Origin: Diadema setosum
Taxonomy: Eukaryota; Echinodermata; Echinoidea; Diadematoida; Diadematidae
DNA length: 64,000 bases
Direction: 5' to 3'
Assembly (NCBI RefSeq): GCF_964275005.1
Contig: NC_092698.1
Location: 32,870,162 to 32,934,161 of the forward strand
Within the stretch, counting starts at the first letter, position 1. Each line of letters starts with the position of its first letter. The notes beneath the pieces are model-generated. The model worked only from the letters and a program-made list of their open reading frames with translations, had not been told where the DNA came from and did no database searches. Below are positions 10,099-21,628 of the stretch, piece after piece. Made by a program: the position numbers and the translations under genes.

Positions 10099-13000
10099 CT
10101 GCCAGAACAAAGGATAAACATGGGTTCCAGTTTAAGTAAAGGGAGTAGTATTACATAAAGAAAATGTGATGTTGTGAGTTCCATACATGAGTGTATGATG
10201 ATGATGATGATGATGATCCATAGCATTTGTATAACGCCATATATCTGTTATAGAAACATTCAAAGGTGCATACTCCTCCAAGAGAGTTGGCAATTGAATA
10301 CCTGGTGAAAAATGTGAGTTTTGAGTGAGGCTTTGAAGTGATCCAGTTTGTCAATTTCACAGAGAAAAGATGGGAGTTCGTTCCATAGGCGTATTGAGTG
10401 ATGTGCATGGTAAGATCGGAGTAATTGTCACAGGAGCAAATGTCATGTCACCACATGAAATACAGCAGAAACTCTGCTTAAAACAACCTTCCTCAGACTC
10501 ACCCTCTTGCCTCTAACAGCTGACAGGGCTGACAAGGTCTCAGTACTCTTCTCCCCCGAGCCCTGGTCAATGCCAATCATCTGACAGCGATTACAGCGAC
10601 CTTTGACCTGTGAAGTGCCGAGAAGGATATACCTTTCTATTGTATTCCTGCATGAATTATTCTCAATATTGACCATACTTCTTGGTAATATTGGTAATGG
10701 CATCAAACTGGGTCTACACAACGAGCCTTTATAGGCAAAGTAAAGTGGGAGTCAAAAGACAAAAACCAACAATTCATTTATTTGTAGAGCACAGCACTAA
10801 ATGATTTCGCAGTAAAACTTTACGCTATATCTAACTGATGTGCAGATACTGTCCAAATCTAGTGGAATGAAATCGTGACGAACATTTTCATATTCCTCAC
10901 AGCCAAACTTGACGACAGAATTTTGTTTGCCACTCGATGCATCTCAGAATATACAGGAGTTTGCATAATTAACCAATTACAACAAAAATCAGTCTATGCC
11001 TAGATTTGATTCTAGTGTAAGACCCAAAATTGTGTCCTTCTCCCCACTCCTCACTTCCCTCTTTCAAACGTACTTGCAGGCATTATGACGCATGACGCAC
11101 TGGTTTATTTGGAAAGTGGTCAGTCCCCACTGATCCATTCCACCCACCTCTATGTGCCCCTTTGTTTTAGACTACTGGCTGAACACTTGACCAGTACATT
11201 CCATTGTGCTGACGACCACCAAAACAGAGCAGTGACTTCATTCATAAAATCTCATGACCAAATATGGTTAAAGAACTTTCCCCTAGTGAAAGGTATGTAT
11301 AAATTTCACAGCAAAGTCAGATGGAAAATCTACATGAACTTTGCAATATTTCATTACCATTCAATTTCATTGTAAAGATTATACACTATAATCAATTTGA
11401 CAAGTATGAACCAAAGATCCACTTATCCTTGTACTTTGCAAATTGTAATTGGACTATCATGTTTTTACTTTGAACTTGGCACACGCTTGAAACATTTGCA
11501 TTGATACGGGTATGTGCCAACAAATCATGAATGAAATGTGATTATAAATAGATCATGCCTTGGAATGGTATCCTACCTTGAATGCCTGCCCTCGTATTGA
11601 AAGCTCACTCCAAGACTCCTCGTCGTACGCATCGCAACCATCCACCACCAGATTGGCCCGAAACCTGCGGATCAGGTTGTCCAACGTCGAAACTGTTGTC
11701 GTCTCTGTGTCATCCCCGTGAGTATGCTGGTGGATGGCATTGAGGAGGGAGGTCGTGGAAGATGTGTTGATGAGAAGATAGTGGGAAACGTTGGCCAAGG
11801 ACAGGGCAGAGGATTTACTATCGTCACCTGGGTACAATTTTAACACATAAAAGGCAATATTATACAAATGATGCACAGGATAGAGTGTGTTAGTGAAGGT
11901 GTGGCGTGCTCGAGAGTATTGACAATGGTGCGACATGCACGAGGCGCAGCCGAGTGCATGTTTGCAACCGTTGTCAATACTCGAGAGTGCGCCGCACCTT
12001 CACTAACGCCACGAAATAATCCTGTGCATCATTTGTTTTATAAAATGGGTCGAAAACTAACAGCATTATTCACGTACCTTTGTGGGTCAATACCAGTCAG
12101 CTACATGTAGCACTCGCTCAAAAGTCAAGATGTCCGAAGATGTTCGTCCCAAACATTTACGCACGTCGCACTCGGAAATCCCGCACATAAGTACTGTACG
12201 TACGTATAAGAGTATACGTACGCCACGTGTTATGCACAAGAAAGGCCGCCGGCTGTTGTGGCAGCCCGCGGCCCGAACTAGAAGTTGTTTACAGGATTGA
12301 CAGCGCGTATAGTAGCGCGTGACGCACTTGTAACAACTGATTGAGTGCGCACTGCTAGTGTAAACATTGTGACGTACGTCAGGCCAGGGAGGTGGAAGAG
12401 AGACTCTTCTTAGTGCATTTACTAAGAAATTGATGCACGCACACGTGACTCATTTCAGCGCTTCCAATTGGCTACATTTTTGAACCCATTTTATAAAACA
12501 AAGTATTAATGCATTTGTGACAATACAAAACTTATGCATTGGTCCATTCAGCTGGTTAGGACTACCTCTCACATACAGAGAGATACTGCCAAAACCTTCC
12601 ATTTTTTTATTTTTTTTTTTTTGTCTCAATGACAAAATACATAAATAACAAAATTCATAAACAAATGTTCATCAATGACAAAATACATCAATATAACATT
12701 TCAAAGACAGATCAGATGATGACAAATTTACTCTTGTAACTCAAAATGAAATAGTTACAATGTCATTTGCTATTTGCAAAACAAAGTAACGTATCATGTT
12801 TTCATGGTCAACTCTCAATTAGAAGGGTCAATTTTTTTTCACAAAATCACAAATTAGGTTTACAGGCTCAACTCTGCATTAAAAGGGTTATGTTTTTGTT
12901 TTTGTTTTTTCATTTCCTGGCACCCATTATGCTGTAAGACTGTTACGTTCTCTACACCATCTCTCTGCCTACCCTGTGCCAACTTGCTAGCTCTCTGGTG

Positions 13001-16000
13001 GTCTTCTGCCTGCTTCTGCAGACGACACTGTTGACCTGTGACCTCAGTCAGCCACTGGGCAACCTCATCCCCACAGTCAATGGTTTTCACTCTGAAATGC
13101 AACACGCACAATCACATAAGAGATAAAACGCAATCGTCATAGCAAGAAGTGTTTGCATAGAACTTTCCTTGATAACTGATATGTCACTGTTTTTATGCTC
13201 TCAGTCCACTGAAATACAGAGACAGAAGTCAACACAAACCCCACATTTGAGTGAAGAAGATTCTTGTAAACACAAAACAACTTTTGATTTTTGATGATCT
13301 CCAAATTGCATATTATTTCATTTTGTTTAACCTACTGTGAAATTGCATAAGAATTCCCACTGTCTAAGCCTAAATCAGTTTGATCCACCATCTTATTCCC
13401 CTCTTTTTTTGTGTGTGTGTTCATTCCTGCCAACTCCTTCACACAAATTTTTACCATTTTATGTATCTTTCTATCTACATTTTGTTTTTTTAGCAAGAGG
13501 CAGTCTGTCTAGTGATGCTTCCTTCCTTTACATAAACATTTATATCTCTCACTGTCTTTTTTTCTATAGTGCACATTTATTATCCAAGGTAAAACAATCC
13601 AAGAACTTGACAAAACCCAGAAAAGTATTATTATAAAAGAAACTTTGTGGAGTCAGTTTGATATCTCATGGTAATGTTGTGAGGCTCAGGTCACTCTGTG
13701 CTCCAAGCTCCAAATTATGATCTCCCTGGACATTGAGATAGGATAACTACATCATTCTTACCTGTCTCCACAGACTTTTCCCTGGCACAGGGTGGTCTCA
13801 TTGGTTTCCGAGGGAACTGTCTCCAGTGGCAGTGAGAAACTCTGCATGTCTTCACAAGGACAAAATACACAGAGACAAAAATCCAATGATTTGAGTTGAG
13901 TATTTAAATTCATTACATTTTTTCTTGTGTGTGTCAACTTTTCTCATCTTGTCACTACAGAAAGAATAATGTTTCCAAGCATACATGTGTTAGTTTGCAC
14001 AGTGAAATGAAGCAAACTGCATAACAACAGCTATTTACAAAACAGTCTAATAAATTTTCACATATAAAACTGTACTCCCTATTCCAAATATTCCAGTCAG
14101 TATATATTTTCTCTCTTTTTTTTTTTTCTAAAGGTTTACATGGAACCATCATTCCACAACTTTGCAGCAGTACTATCATTTATAGAAAACAACAAAATAT
14201 AAAACAAACAATGACCAGAATACTTTTTTCCAATGACAGATTCTTTGAGGGGGGGGGGGGGGGGGAGGTAATCACTTAGAAAATGAGCATCACTGTTCCT
14301 ACCTGGATAAGTTAATGTGAGTTGTTTAGTCTGGAGGTCAATGACTGGCCTAATAAGGCAGAGCTTTGGAATGCGCTTCTGTGACATGTACACACCGCCC
14401 TCATTGACCACCATCCAGCGACGGTCATACTTCAGCCCAGCATCGGTCAGTTCCCATTCAGAAACCTTCAGGAAGGGAAAGAATCAGGAGAGTAAAGCAG
14501 GGTAGCAGAGAGTACATAAAATATCACAGGAACTGTCTAGCTGGAGAAGAATTTGCTGGTTTCTGATAGATATATTACAGTATACTCCCGTTATAACGAA
14601 CGTGGTTATAACGAAATTCCGGTTACAACAAAATAAAAATCCAGGTCACAAAATTATCGGCTCTATGCTTTTTTTTTAAATTATTTGTTCAGTTATAATG
14701 AAATTTCGATATAACGAAAGCAAACTGCCGGTCCCGAGGATTTCAGTATACCACGAGTCCACTGTAAATGTGATATGAAAATATTGAGACATTGGCAAAC
14801 AAACTCTTATCAAAATGTATCACTTGGTGGAAAATCTTTCAGTCATTATGCCAGACAAATACACAAGGACGTTTTGGGAATATTTGAAACAGTGTTCTTA
14901 TCAGTCTGCATACATCCACTTTTATCTTAGATAATACTACAGCCATTCACTAGAACTTGAGATGTGCGATGCGCGATTATGTATATTGAATAACACTCAT
15001 CACAACATTTCTAGCCCGTCATTTAAATTAATGTGTGCAACAATATCATTTTGCACCATATGAACTGTTTTATCAAACAATCATTCTTTATATACAGATA
15101 TGGATATGATTTTTTTCCCCCTGTTATGTGATGTTAACAATGTGCATGTAAGAACTGCAGATCTATGATGTTGGCTACCTACCTCCATGGCACCACAAGA
15201 CTTTACTGGATATAAATAGATGGCAGTCAGTCTTGGCCCGGTTGTATCTATTTCAGTGAGTTCACTGGTCTGGACTGTTTGAAATATTCCTGAGTCAGTC
15301 TTAGCAGCAAGGTTGTTTTCATTCAAGGAAGGTTGTGGAAATTGGGCATCAATGCTATCCGAGCCATGCTTAGGGATGTCTGTCTGTGATTCTGGTGGCG
15401 CTGACATTGGTGGCGATGACAAGGATGTTGAGGTCGCAGGAGGAGAGGATGCAGCAAGTGAAAGTGATGTGGATGGTGAACAGTCGGAAGACTTAGACGC
15501 TGATTCTGACAACGTACAAGAGTCTGGTATTCCAGAGGGACGTGTTGACGTTATCGATTTTGTTGAAGTTGAGGATGACAAGGCTGCTGTTGCCATTGGC
15601 AACTGGGACTGAGATGACAGAACTGAGGATCTTGACACTTCCTTGTGGGAGGAGTCAGATGATGGCATCAGAGTGGGAGGTGCAGCTGACACTTTGATGG
15701 TACTCTTGATGAATGCAAGGAATCTATCCACGTCACTCTGGTTGGACATATAACCGAAGGAGATTCTGACAGATCCAGTTGGAAGGCCATCAATCAAGTC
15801 CATGTCATCTCCACACACATGCCCTGCCTGAAAAGGGAACCACAACGAAATTCACTTGTGTCTACGGATATGCATGTGAGGATTTCACGAGTTGCGGAAC
15901 AAAAGTTGGAATTTTCACTGGGCCTGGATTCTGAGTCACAATTATATAGAAAAAAAGAATGAAGAGGAAAGTTTCTCTTGGCAGTAAAGAGCTTATCTAC

Positions 16001-19000
16001 GATACATTCAGTAAACAAAAGTGTGATATGAATAAATTTTATCAATATTCTGCAAAGCAATGCATGCACATTAAACATATCAGCAGAATATCATGTTTAT
16101 GGATACTACCCTCATTCGGAATGTTGTCACACACTATGGGTATTAGTACATGTATACCATTACAGAATTGTTATAAATCATTTCCATCGTTAAGACCTAT
16201 GAAGCCTAACTTGGGCATTACAAACATCAGAAACTTTCTGCTATGAATATTTTGTGGCTATTTGCATTGATGGTCAATAAAACAGCTACATCATTCAATC
16301 ACATTTTCATCATATTTTCAGATGAATATAATTAAAGATCACCCTACAAGTAGAACATACATCAAGATTAGCCTTGATTTTCTCATTGGAGATGTTGAGG
16401 TACTGTTGGCAGGCACCTGTGTTGCAGAAGCACCCTGTGCGCAGGTGGATGTCGTGAAGGGCAGCTAGTCTCTCAACCTGCAGACCCGAGAGAAATGAAA
16501 ACACGACAAACTCAAGACGTGTAGATAAGACAATTGCCATCTTGCACAACGTACTGAGGTTTTCTAATGGCATATCAAAAGTTTCAGAGTTCAAACATTT
16601 TCATATCTGAATACAACCAGTCTGTGTGAAAGGGATGTTAAAACTTCAGGAATGTGTGATCTACTTTAGGAGCAATAAAATCAGAAATTACAACTCCCAT
16701 GTTTTCATAAAAAGGACTGAGGGACGATGTGTGATCCTTCCTGAATGAGAAGAATCAATGCCGTCCATCACGAAATCACTGTAATTCACTACTGAGTCCT
16801 AATTTTTCTGATCAATCCACTCTTATATTCCCACTTTCCCTCAAAAACATACAATCATCCATTTTGTATTTTGGCTCCCCTCTACTGTATTTCTCACCTC
16901 AGCGTAGCCAATGTACTGTCCTGTTGCCCGAAGCAAGTTGAAGTTGATGATGGGACCTTGATCATGGATGCTAACAAAGTGGTTATGACAGTACAGGACT
17001 GCTATGGGCAAGCCATTGTCATGCTTCCACTCGTAAAGTGCATCATAAACTTGCTTTGCCAATTTGAAAGTGTGCTCACATATGTCACTCATACCCCCTG
17101 CAGATTAAAAGAGAGCAAAGGGGGGAAAAAGTTTTGACATAGATTACCAAAACTATCAGAATGGCATCTCTGAATAGGATACAAAGTCGACGAACAAGTC
17201 ATTGAAAATTACAGCATGACCTATTCACAATCAATTCTACTTCATGTTCTAGATTATGTGAATTCAATCATGGCATTCATTCATCAAACTCTTTAATATT
17301 ATGTAATGATTCACCCTGTTTCTGTTGTCCAGATTCACCAAAAAAAACTAGAATCACATACAAAATGACACAACAAAGAGAGGGCAGAAGTGTGTTTGAA
17401 TACCTCCAAGTCTGTCAAGTGCATCAAATCCATGTCGCAGACTGATGATATCAAGAAAGGGTAATGTGCCATCTTCAAACCTGCAAAAGAAAAACATGCA
17501 AAGGGAACAGATGTCCATGTAAGGGAAAAGATAAGACAGTTTACTGGTTTTCCTCACACTTGCCGACAATTCTATTAAAAAAAATAAAATAAAAAAAAAA
17601 GATTGGGAAGTCTGATCACTATGAACTGTAAATTCACACAAGTAATGTGAATCCAATGTAATCCAATGCCATGATGCACCATGTCTAAGTTCATCATTGG
17701 TGTTTATTTAATAGCATTCTGAAAAAAAACATTTATGCAGTTTCTGTACACAAATGACAAATATGAGAAGAAACCAATGATTTGTGCTGTGAATGTGTGT
17801 GCACTTTGCTAAGTCATAAAAAGCTGAAAGCTCCTATCTCACCTAAAATATCAAGCCTAAAGCTCAGTATACACACACTGAATTACAAAGTGAAGTCCTA
17901 CTACATTGGATGAATTATTATACCACGGTGTTTTGTGTTGTTGTGTTTTTGTTTTTGTTTGTTTGTTTGTTTTTTGGGGGTTATACACTCTATATCATAT
18001 TATACATCAATCTGCTTTTGATGGCAGTGCTTTTACATGAGGATGTCAAACAATAACAAAACAAATAAGAGGACATATCATATACTGTATAAGAAAAGCT
18101 TTGATCAGATTGTTTGCTTTTAGAAAAATCTTCATTGATATGTCTTCTCAAAATGAGAGAGAGAGAAAAAAAAAGTTTGATTGCTGAATGCCACAAAGTT
18201 GAGCCTGTTGTATCTGTGCAAGCTAACCTCTCTGCTATAGATGTTCTTGGTTTGTGAAAGCTCTCAGTCGCCAGGTAAGCCATTACTGTACCACCCCCAA
18301 AGTACTCCTTGACAAGTATGTTTGCAGCTGAGTTCCTCACAATAAGTGCTCCAAGTCCTGTTGGGAAACCAAACATCTTGTAGAAGGAGATGGTGATGAA
18401 GTCGGCCCCACACTCGCTTAGATCAACAGGAGATGTGCTAACCAGAGCGGCAGCATCCAGCACAACATACCAGTTACCATGACAACCAGTGAACCCCTGA
18501 TGCTTGATTTTCTCAATCCAGGCCAGGGGATACTTACGACCACAGAAATTACTCTGAGCAGGCATGGCGAAGAGATTACATGGTGATGATGCTAAGGGGC
18601 CATTTGTTACTCTCTGATGGGATGTCAGTGAAAGTGTTGCATCCTGTGTATGCAACGTTGCATGTTCCTTTGCCGTACTGTGGTTGCCGGAGTCTGAGTG
18701 CCCATCTGGACGATTCATGGCCTCCTGGATGCCCTTGCTTGTAAAACACATACTCTTGGCCCCTCGGGAATGTGCCACCTCTCTCATTCCGATGACCGAG
18801 GTGTGATTATCTTGCAGGTAGGCAAACGTCCCCATCTGCCTGTCCTTGCGTTGCACGCTATTTTGGTGGTCACTCTGTGTTGACCCATCCCCTGCTGAGC
18901 AGGACCCTGTCTGACCAGTCCAGTCAAAGGTCTCAGCAAGGAGCTTCAGAGCACCTGTGCAGCCAGATGTGAATATAACTGTGTGCTTTTCTGCTGTTGT

Positions 19001-20643
19001 ATTGAAGTGTTTCAGTATCCTGCAAAAATAAAACCAGTCCCAATCATTTTATTACCAAGGTAGTGGTAAACAACACACAAAAAGCATTTATTACAGAGAG
19101 ACAAACAGGGTCATGATGCATCTTTCTTGTAAACTATAAACAACTTACATTTTTTACATTAGAAGGAATATTTCGTAAAAAGGTTCTCTCACAAGAACTG
19201 GCATAAAATTGCAAGGCCTAACTCAATTTTGATTGTGAAGGTATTCTTTGAAATGAGATCTATCACCTCTTTAAAAACGTGTCTGCATTTCAAGCTGTAA
19301 CACCTGCCCATTCATCTCCTCACTAGAAATCGAGCTATGTGAGTCAATGATGTCATAATGTTCTCACCTGAATCTGACTTGATCCACAGTTTCTGAACAC
19401 AAGCTGCTACTAGCAGACCTGCTGTGAGGGTTGCCATAGAGATTATTTCTCAGATCTCTTTGAAAGGCATCAAGCTGACTAACGCAGGGGAGAGTTGCGC
19501 CAGTGTGGTCCAAGTACACAACATCTGTGTAGTTTGCAGTCAGTGAAACAAAACAGAAGTGACATAAATTTCTGGTCGAGATCATCTTTAAAACTAGATA
19601 ACACTACAGACTTTGAAAAATACTGGTCCTAATAAAGGTAGTTTTCGGAACTTCTTCTTGGAGAAAAAGGGACAGAGCTCAGAGAGAAGCTCTGAATCGA
19701 TATGAAAGACGCTTGAATGAACGTTTATTCTCTTTCACTCATCAGCAGTAATATCATTTGATTTGAGTTCATTTAAGTGGCATCAAGACTAGTTATCAAC
19801 CTAAAAGTTAATTGCTAGGATTGACACTTTCTGACAATTCTTACCAACATGCCATACTGCTCACTCTACTGACAGGATTTGTACTACTAGAAAATCTAGT
19901 CCATCAACATTGATCCAGCACAGAAGTTGTCACCAACTTGGTTTACATCTACGTATGAGCACTGTGGTATAAATCCATAGGCATAGCATAATAAAAGGTG
20001 AAAACCGAAGCGAGACATTTTTTCACCAAGAATTTTCACAATGTCTGAGCAATTTGTGGCAAAATATCTGAGCAGGGTCTGGAGGTGGGAGGGGCCAAGC
20101 AAATACGACAAAAGAACCTAGACCCCTAGAGTTAGTAGATGTGTTATTCAATAGAAGAATAATGGAACTTTTGATACACTAGATCCTACCACAGCACAGC
20201 AGTGTCTAATAACCTGTGGTAGTCTAGAGGATATATCCACACAAAAAAAGGGGGAGGGAGAGGAGGAGCTAGGACTCTAGGAGGAGGAGGAGGAGGAGGA
20301 AATTCGGAAATGAGCTGAGGAGGAGAAGAACCTTTTGAAGAAGAAGAAAAAAAAGAAGAAGAAGAAGAAGAGAAGAACTGTTTTTGCTGGCTTGCTCTTT
20401 CTTACTGCCTCAGTACTCTGCACCTTTGCGTAACAAAATTACGTAACAGAGAATGTGCCAACATATATTTTAGTAGATGGGACTACAATATCGTAAGATT
20501 TGACAAGGCAGTGATGAAGCGGCTATTTGTCTTCAAATTCTGCTGCAGATCACAGATATAAACTGGCACCAGAAAGCAATGCACACAGAAAATGCCTTAC
20601 CTCGTAACTGAGGGAACTCCTTGTTCCTCCTTTCGATCAGCAT
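9982..20643 (-). CDS. MOCOS: MOCOS, molybdenum cofactor sulfurase, complete, 13 exons
   Basis: Transfers sulfur from L-cysteine to the molybdenum cofactor, activating xanthine dehydrogenase and aldehyde oxidase (cytosolic). Exons 5' to 3': 20601-20643, 19368-19524, 18228-19019, 17404-17480, 16898-17097, 16361-16477, 15183-15827, 14303-14465, 13762-13849, 12973-13091, 11577-11827, 10503-10607, 9982-10098. They join in frame to 957 residues (human about 888). Residues about 1-500 are the PLP-dependent cysteine desulfurase fold: VYLDHTGAT near the N-terminus, DNHTSV, the LDAA Asp, PLP lysine K281 in [11 protein letters not shown], and the [10 protein letters not shown] cysteine motif near 438-446. 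A Ser/Thr/Pro-rich linker of about 150 residues follows, then the MOSC N-barrel ([20 protein letters not shown]) and MOSC domain ([29 protein letters not shown]). The start ATG is the first in frame after an upstream TAG and gives [11 protein letters not shown] next to VYLDH, as in homologues. Extra length lies in a loop of exon 3 and in the linker. Confidence 0.96.
10194..10440 (-). mobile_element. 5'-truncated CR1/L2-like LINE fragment
   Basis: In the last MOCOS intron, same strand as the gene. Codons at about 10307-10420 read RLWNELPSF and [10 protein letters not shown], the usual C-terminal end of CR1/L2/Rex-type reverse transcriptase ORFs. It is followed by a TGGCGTTATACAAATGC-like 3' tail and a (TGA)n run at 10194-10217, typical of these elements. 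Long since inactive by truncation. Confidence 0.7.
10503..10607 (-). CDS. MOCOS: MOCOS coding exon 12 (MOSC cysteine motif)
   Basis: Acceptor CACTTCACAG, donor AGG|GTGAGT; 35 codons. It encodes [18 protein letters not shown], matching HRCQMICIDQQTG, the substrate-binding signature of the family. Confidence 0.95.
11577..11827 (-). CDS. MOCOS: MOCOS coding exon 11 (MOSC domain)
   Basis: Acceptor GTACCCAG, donor AAG|GTAGGA. It encodes [31 protein letters not shown] and [13 protein letters not shown], the MOSC core. Confidence 0.95.
11864..12502. mobile_element. Nested foldback element in a MOCOS intron
   Basis: An inner palindrome at 11864-12036 has arms ACAAATGATGCACAGGAT and ATCCTGTGCATCATTTGT, with TTAGTGAAGGTG and CACCTTCACTAA further in. 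A second inverted pair, TTTGTTTTATAAAATGGG at 12032 and CCCATTTTATAAAACAAA near 12485, encloses a CpG-rich core. Either two elements overlap or one compound element has three arms. Confidence 0.7.
12973..13091 (-). CDS. MOCOS: MOCOS coding exon 10
   Basis: Acceptor TGCATTTCAG, donor AGG|GTAGGC. It encodes [20 protein letters not shown] and a Gln-rich helix, matching human RVSTYDCGEKISSWLSTFFG. Confidence 0.9.
13762..13849 (-). CDS. MOCOS: MOCOS coding exon 9
   Basis: Acceptor CCTTGTGAAG chosen because it restores phase (G|AC ATG CAG) and gives [10 protein letters not shown] parallel to human GMEPIEVPLE; donor CAG|GTAAGA. It ends with QGKVCGDR. Confidence 0.88.
14249..14265. repeat. Run of 17 G
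   Basis: Homopolymer in the intron just 3' of MOCOS exon 8; similar G runs at about 44556-44567 and 60902-60914. Confidence 0.9.
14303..14465 (-). CDS. MOCOS: MOCOS coding exon 8
   Basis: Acceptor CTTCCTGAAG, donor CAG|GTAGGA. It encodes [20 protein letters not shown] and [14 protein letters not shown], matching YDRSWMVVN and LCLIQPFIDL of human MOCOS. Confidence 0.95.
14576..14766. mobile_element. Tc1/mariner-type MITE, best copy of its family
   Basis: Bounded by TA|CAGTATACTCCCGTTAT and GAGTCCACTG|TA, with internal inverted TTATAACGAA words and the block AAACTGCCGGTCCCGAGGA. TA bounds and CAGT ends are typical of Tc1/mariner relatives. It is non-coding; copies also at 7438-7631 and 50686-50878. 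Confidence 0.75.
15183..15827 (-). CDS. MOCOS: MOCOS coding exon 7 (linker and MOSC N-barrel start)
   Basis: Acceptor CCCTTTTCAG, donor GAG|GTAGGT; 215 codons. It opens with [14 protein letters not shown] and [11 protein letters not shown], closing the desulfurase domain, runs through about 150 Ser/Thr/Pro-rich residues of presumed disorder, and ends in [15 protein letters not shown], the first strand of the MOSC N-barrel. Confidence 0.94.
16361..16477 (-). CDS. MOCOS: MOCOS coding exon 6 (catalytic cysteine motif)
   Basis: Acceptor GTCTGCAG, donor GAT|GTATGT; 39 codons. It encodes [18 protein letters not shown], the persulfide-forming cysteine region, residues about 433-448. All cysteines of the GCFCNTGAC motif are intact. 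Confidence 0.96.
16898..17097 (-). CDS. MOCOS: MOCOS coding exon 5
   Basis: Acceptor AATCTGCAG, donor GAG|GTGAGA. It encodes [20 protein letters not shown] to [29 protein letters not shown] is conserved in the family. Confidence 0.95.
17404..17480 (-). CDS. MOCOS: MOCOS coding exon 4
   Basis: Acceptor TTTTGCAG, donor GAG|GTATTC. It encodes [19 protein letters not shown] and the start of the DRLGG turn, closely matching human FEDGTISFLDVIALKHGFD. Confidence 0.95.
18228..19019 (-). CDS. MOCOS: MOCOS coding exon 3 (PLP site)
   Basis: Acceptor TTTTTGCAG, donor GAG|GTTAGC; 792 bases, residues about 67-330. It carries [56 protein letters not shown] and [15 protein letters not shown] with PLP lysine K281, then YFGGGT. 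An insertion of Ser/Thr/His-rich residues around 155-215 is longer than in human MOCOS. Confidence 0.95.
19368..19524 (-). CDS. MOCOS: MOCOS coding exon 2
   Basis: Acceptor AACTACACAG, donor CAG|GTGAGA. It encodes [18 protein letters not shown] and on to [10 protein letters not shown] and VDQVRFR, the start of the aminotransferase class V fold. Confidence 0.93.
20247..20380 (+). repeat. Purine-rich (GGA)n/(GAA)n tract upstream of MOCOS exon 2
   Basis: A run of nearly pure A/G with GGAGGAGGAGGA and AAGAAGAAGAAG blocks inside MOCOS intron 1. It could form triplex or H-DNA; no function is shown. Confidence 0.85.
20601..20643 (-). CDS. MOCOS: MOCOS coding exon 1
   Basis: ATG at 20643-20641; encodes [14 protein letters not shown] plus one base of an Asp codon; donor GAG|GTAAGG. 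An in-frame TAG lies upstream, so this is the first in-frame ATG on this exon. Human MOCOS is longer at the N-terminus, so an extra upstream coding exon is possible but not seen. Confidence 0.82.
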
Positions 20644-20724
20644 CTTTCGGTGGGCGCAAGATAAAATGCGGTTACCCAAACTCGTAAAATACGCGAGCTT
20701 ATTTACCTACGGCTGTAGACTTCT

Positions 20725-20815
20725 TCATGGAAGCGGCTGGCTGCGGCCGGAGCTCCGGCGCGGCGGCGGGGGCGACCGTCCGGCCTTGCCCTGCCGCGCC
20801 CTTGATGAGGGCCTT
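20725..20815 (-). promoter_or_regulatory. CpG-dense block 5' of MOCOS, probable promoter or 5' UTR
   Basis: About 90 bases of GC-rich, CpG-rich sequence (for example GGCGCGGCGGCGGGGGCGAC) stand out from AT-rich surroundings about 80-170 bases upstream of the MOCOS ATG. No TATA box is obvious. The transcription start is not determined. Confidence 0.5.
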
Positions 20816-21059
20816 TAACCCGTTGCAGGTTTTTTATAACATGTTCTGCAGACACACCTGCAGGCAATTAACTGATCAGTACCAGTACGTAACTTCTAGC
20901 AACATCAAATGAATCATAAAATGACCAGGCATGAAGTAGATTGAAAGAGAGAGGTATAGCAACAATTGACAGTGTAATATAGCCTACAATATGTGACGAT
21001 AATCTATCTCTGTCTATCTACATCAAATTAGAGATTTTACAGATGTAAAATCTCTTTGA

Positions 21060-21366
21060 TCTACCTAGATATGTAGATATTTATATATCTATTATATATT
21101 CATCCATGTTTTTATATTTTATATAATATATATATATTATATATATTTATAATAATCTTTATTATATATATATATATATATATAATGATACTTGTAGTCC
21201 GCGTGTTGGTACCAGTGTAGGAAAGATGAAAAAGAGGTCCCTGAGGAAGACGAATGTATTGTCGAAAATTTGGTCTGAATAAATAGCACTGTTGGACTCT
21301 TAAAATGCATTACCACTCTACTTTTTCATCTTTTTTAATATATTTATACATATATATTTATAATAA

Positions 21367-21409
<43 letters not shown>

Positions 21410-21440
21410 TTTATATATCTATTATATATTCCTCCATGTT
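21060..21440. repeat. Two (TA)n arrays with duplicated flanks around a retroelement-like tail
   Basis: TA-rich arrays occupy about 21110-21185 and 21345-21405. TATATATCTATTATATATTC followed by (A/C)TCCATGTT occurs both before the first array (about 21083) and after the second (about 21412), so the central 21186-21340 segment sits between duplicated borders. Confidence 0.8.
21186..21340 (+). mobile_element. Possible Penelope-like retroelement tail
   Basis: The segment contains GTCCCTGAGGAAGACGA, TGTCGAAAATTTGGTC and GAATAAAT in that order. A CCTGAGGAAG ... CGAAA ... AATAAA order is common at the 3' end of Penelope-like and related retroelements. No GIY-YIG or reverse transcriptase frame is present, so the assignment is tentative. 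Confidence 0.35.
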
Positions 21441-21467
21441 ACCTATTTTGATCTTTGAATATATCTA

Positions 21468-21628
21468 TTCATCTATCTATCGTATATCTGTCTGTCTGTC
21501 TGCCTGTATACCTACCAACCTACCTACCTATATCTCTCTCTCCCTCTCACTCTGGCTACCTCTCTCTCTCTCTCGATCTCCCTCTCTTTCTCCTATCCCT
21601 CTCCCCCTCCCTATTCTTTCTCTTTACC
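21468..21628 (+). repeat. Pyrimidine-rich microsatellite tract
   Basis: Successive (ATCT)n, (CTGT)n, (CCTA)n and (CT)n runs. The overlapping open frames here are products of the simple repeat and not genes. Confidence 0.85.

Noticed and set aside
15313..15612. Acidic 99-codon plus-strand frame
   Set aside because: Antisense of the Ser/Thr/Pro-rich MOCOS linker; Ser codons read backwards give Asp/Glu/Gly-rich peptides.
20705..20727. Upstream ATGAAGAAG on the minus strand followed by GTAAAT as an alternative MOCOS first exon
   Set aside because: Reads into a stop within ten codons unless spliced, and splicing from it would skip the well-supported ATG exon; no homology to the MOCOS N-terminus.
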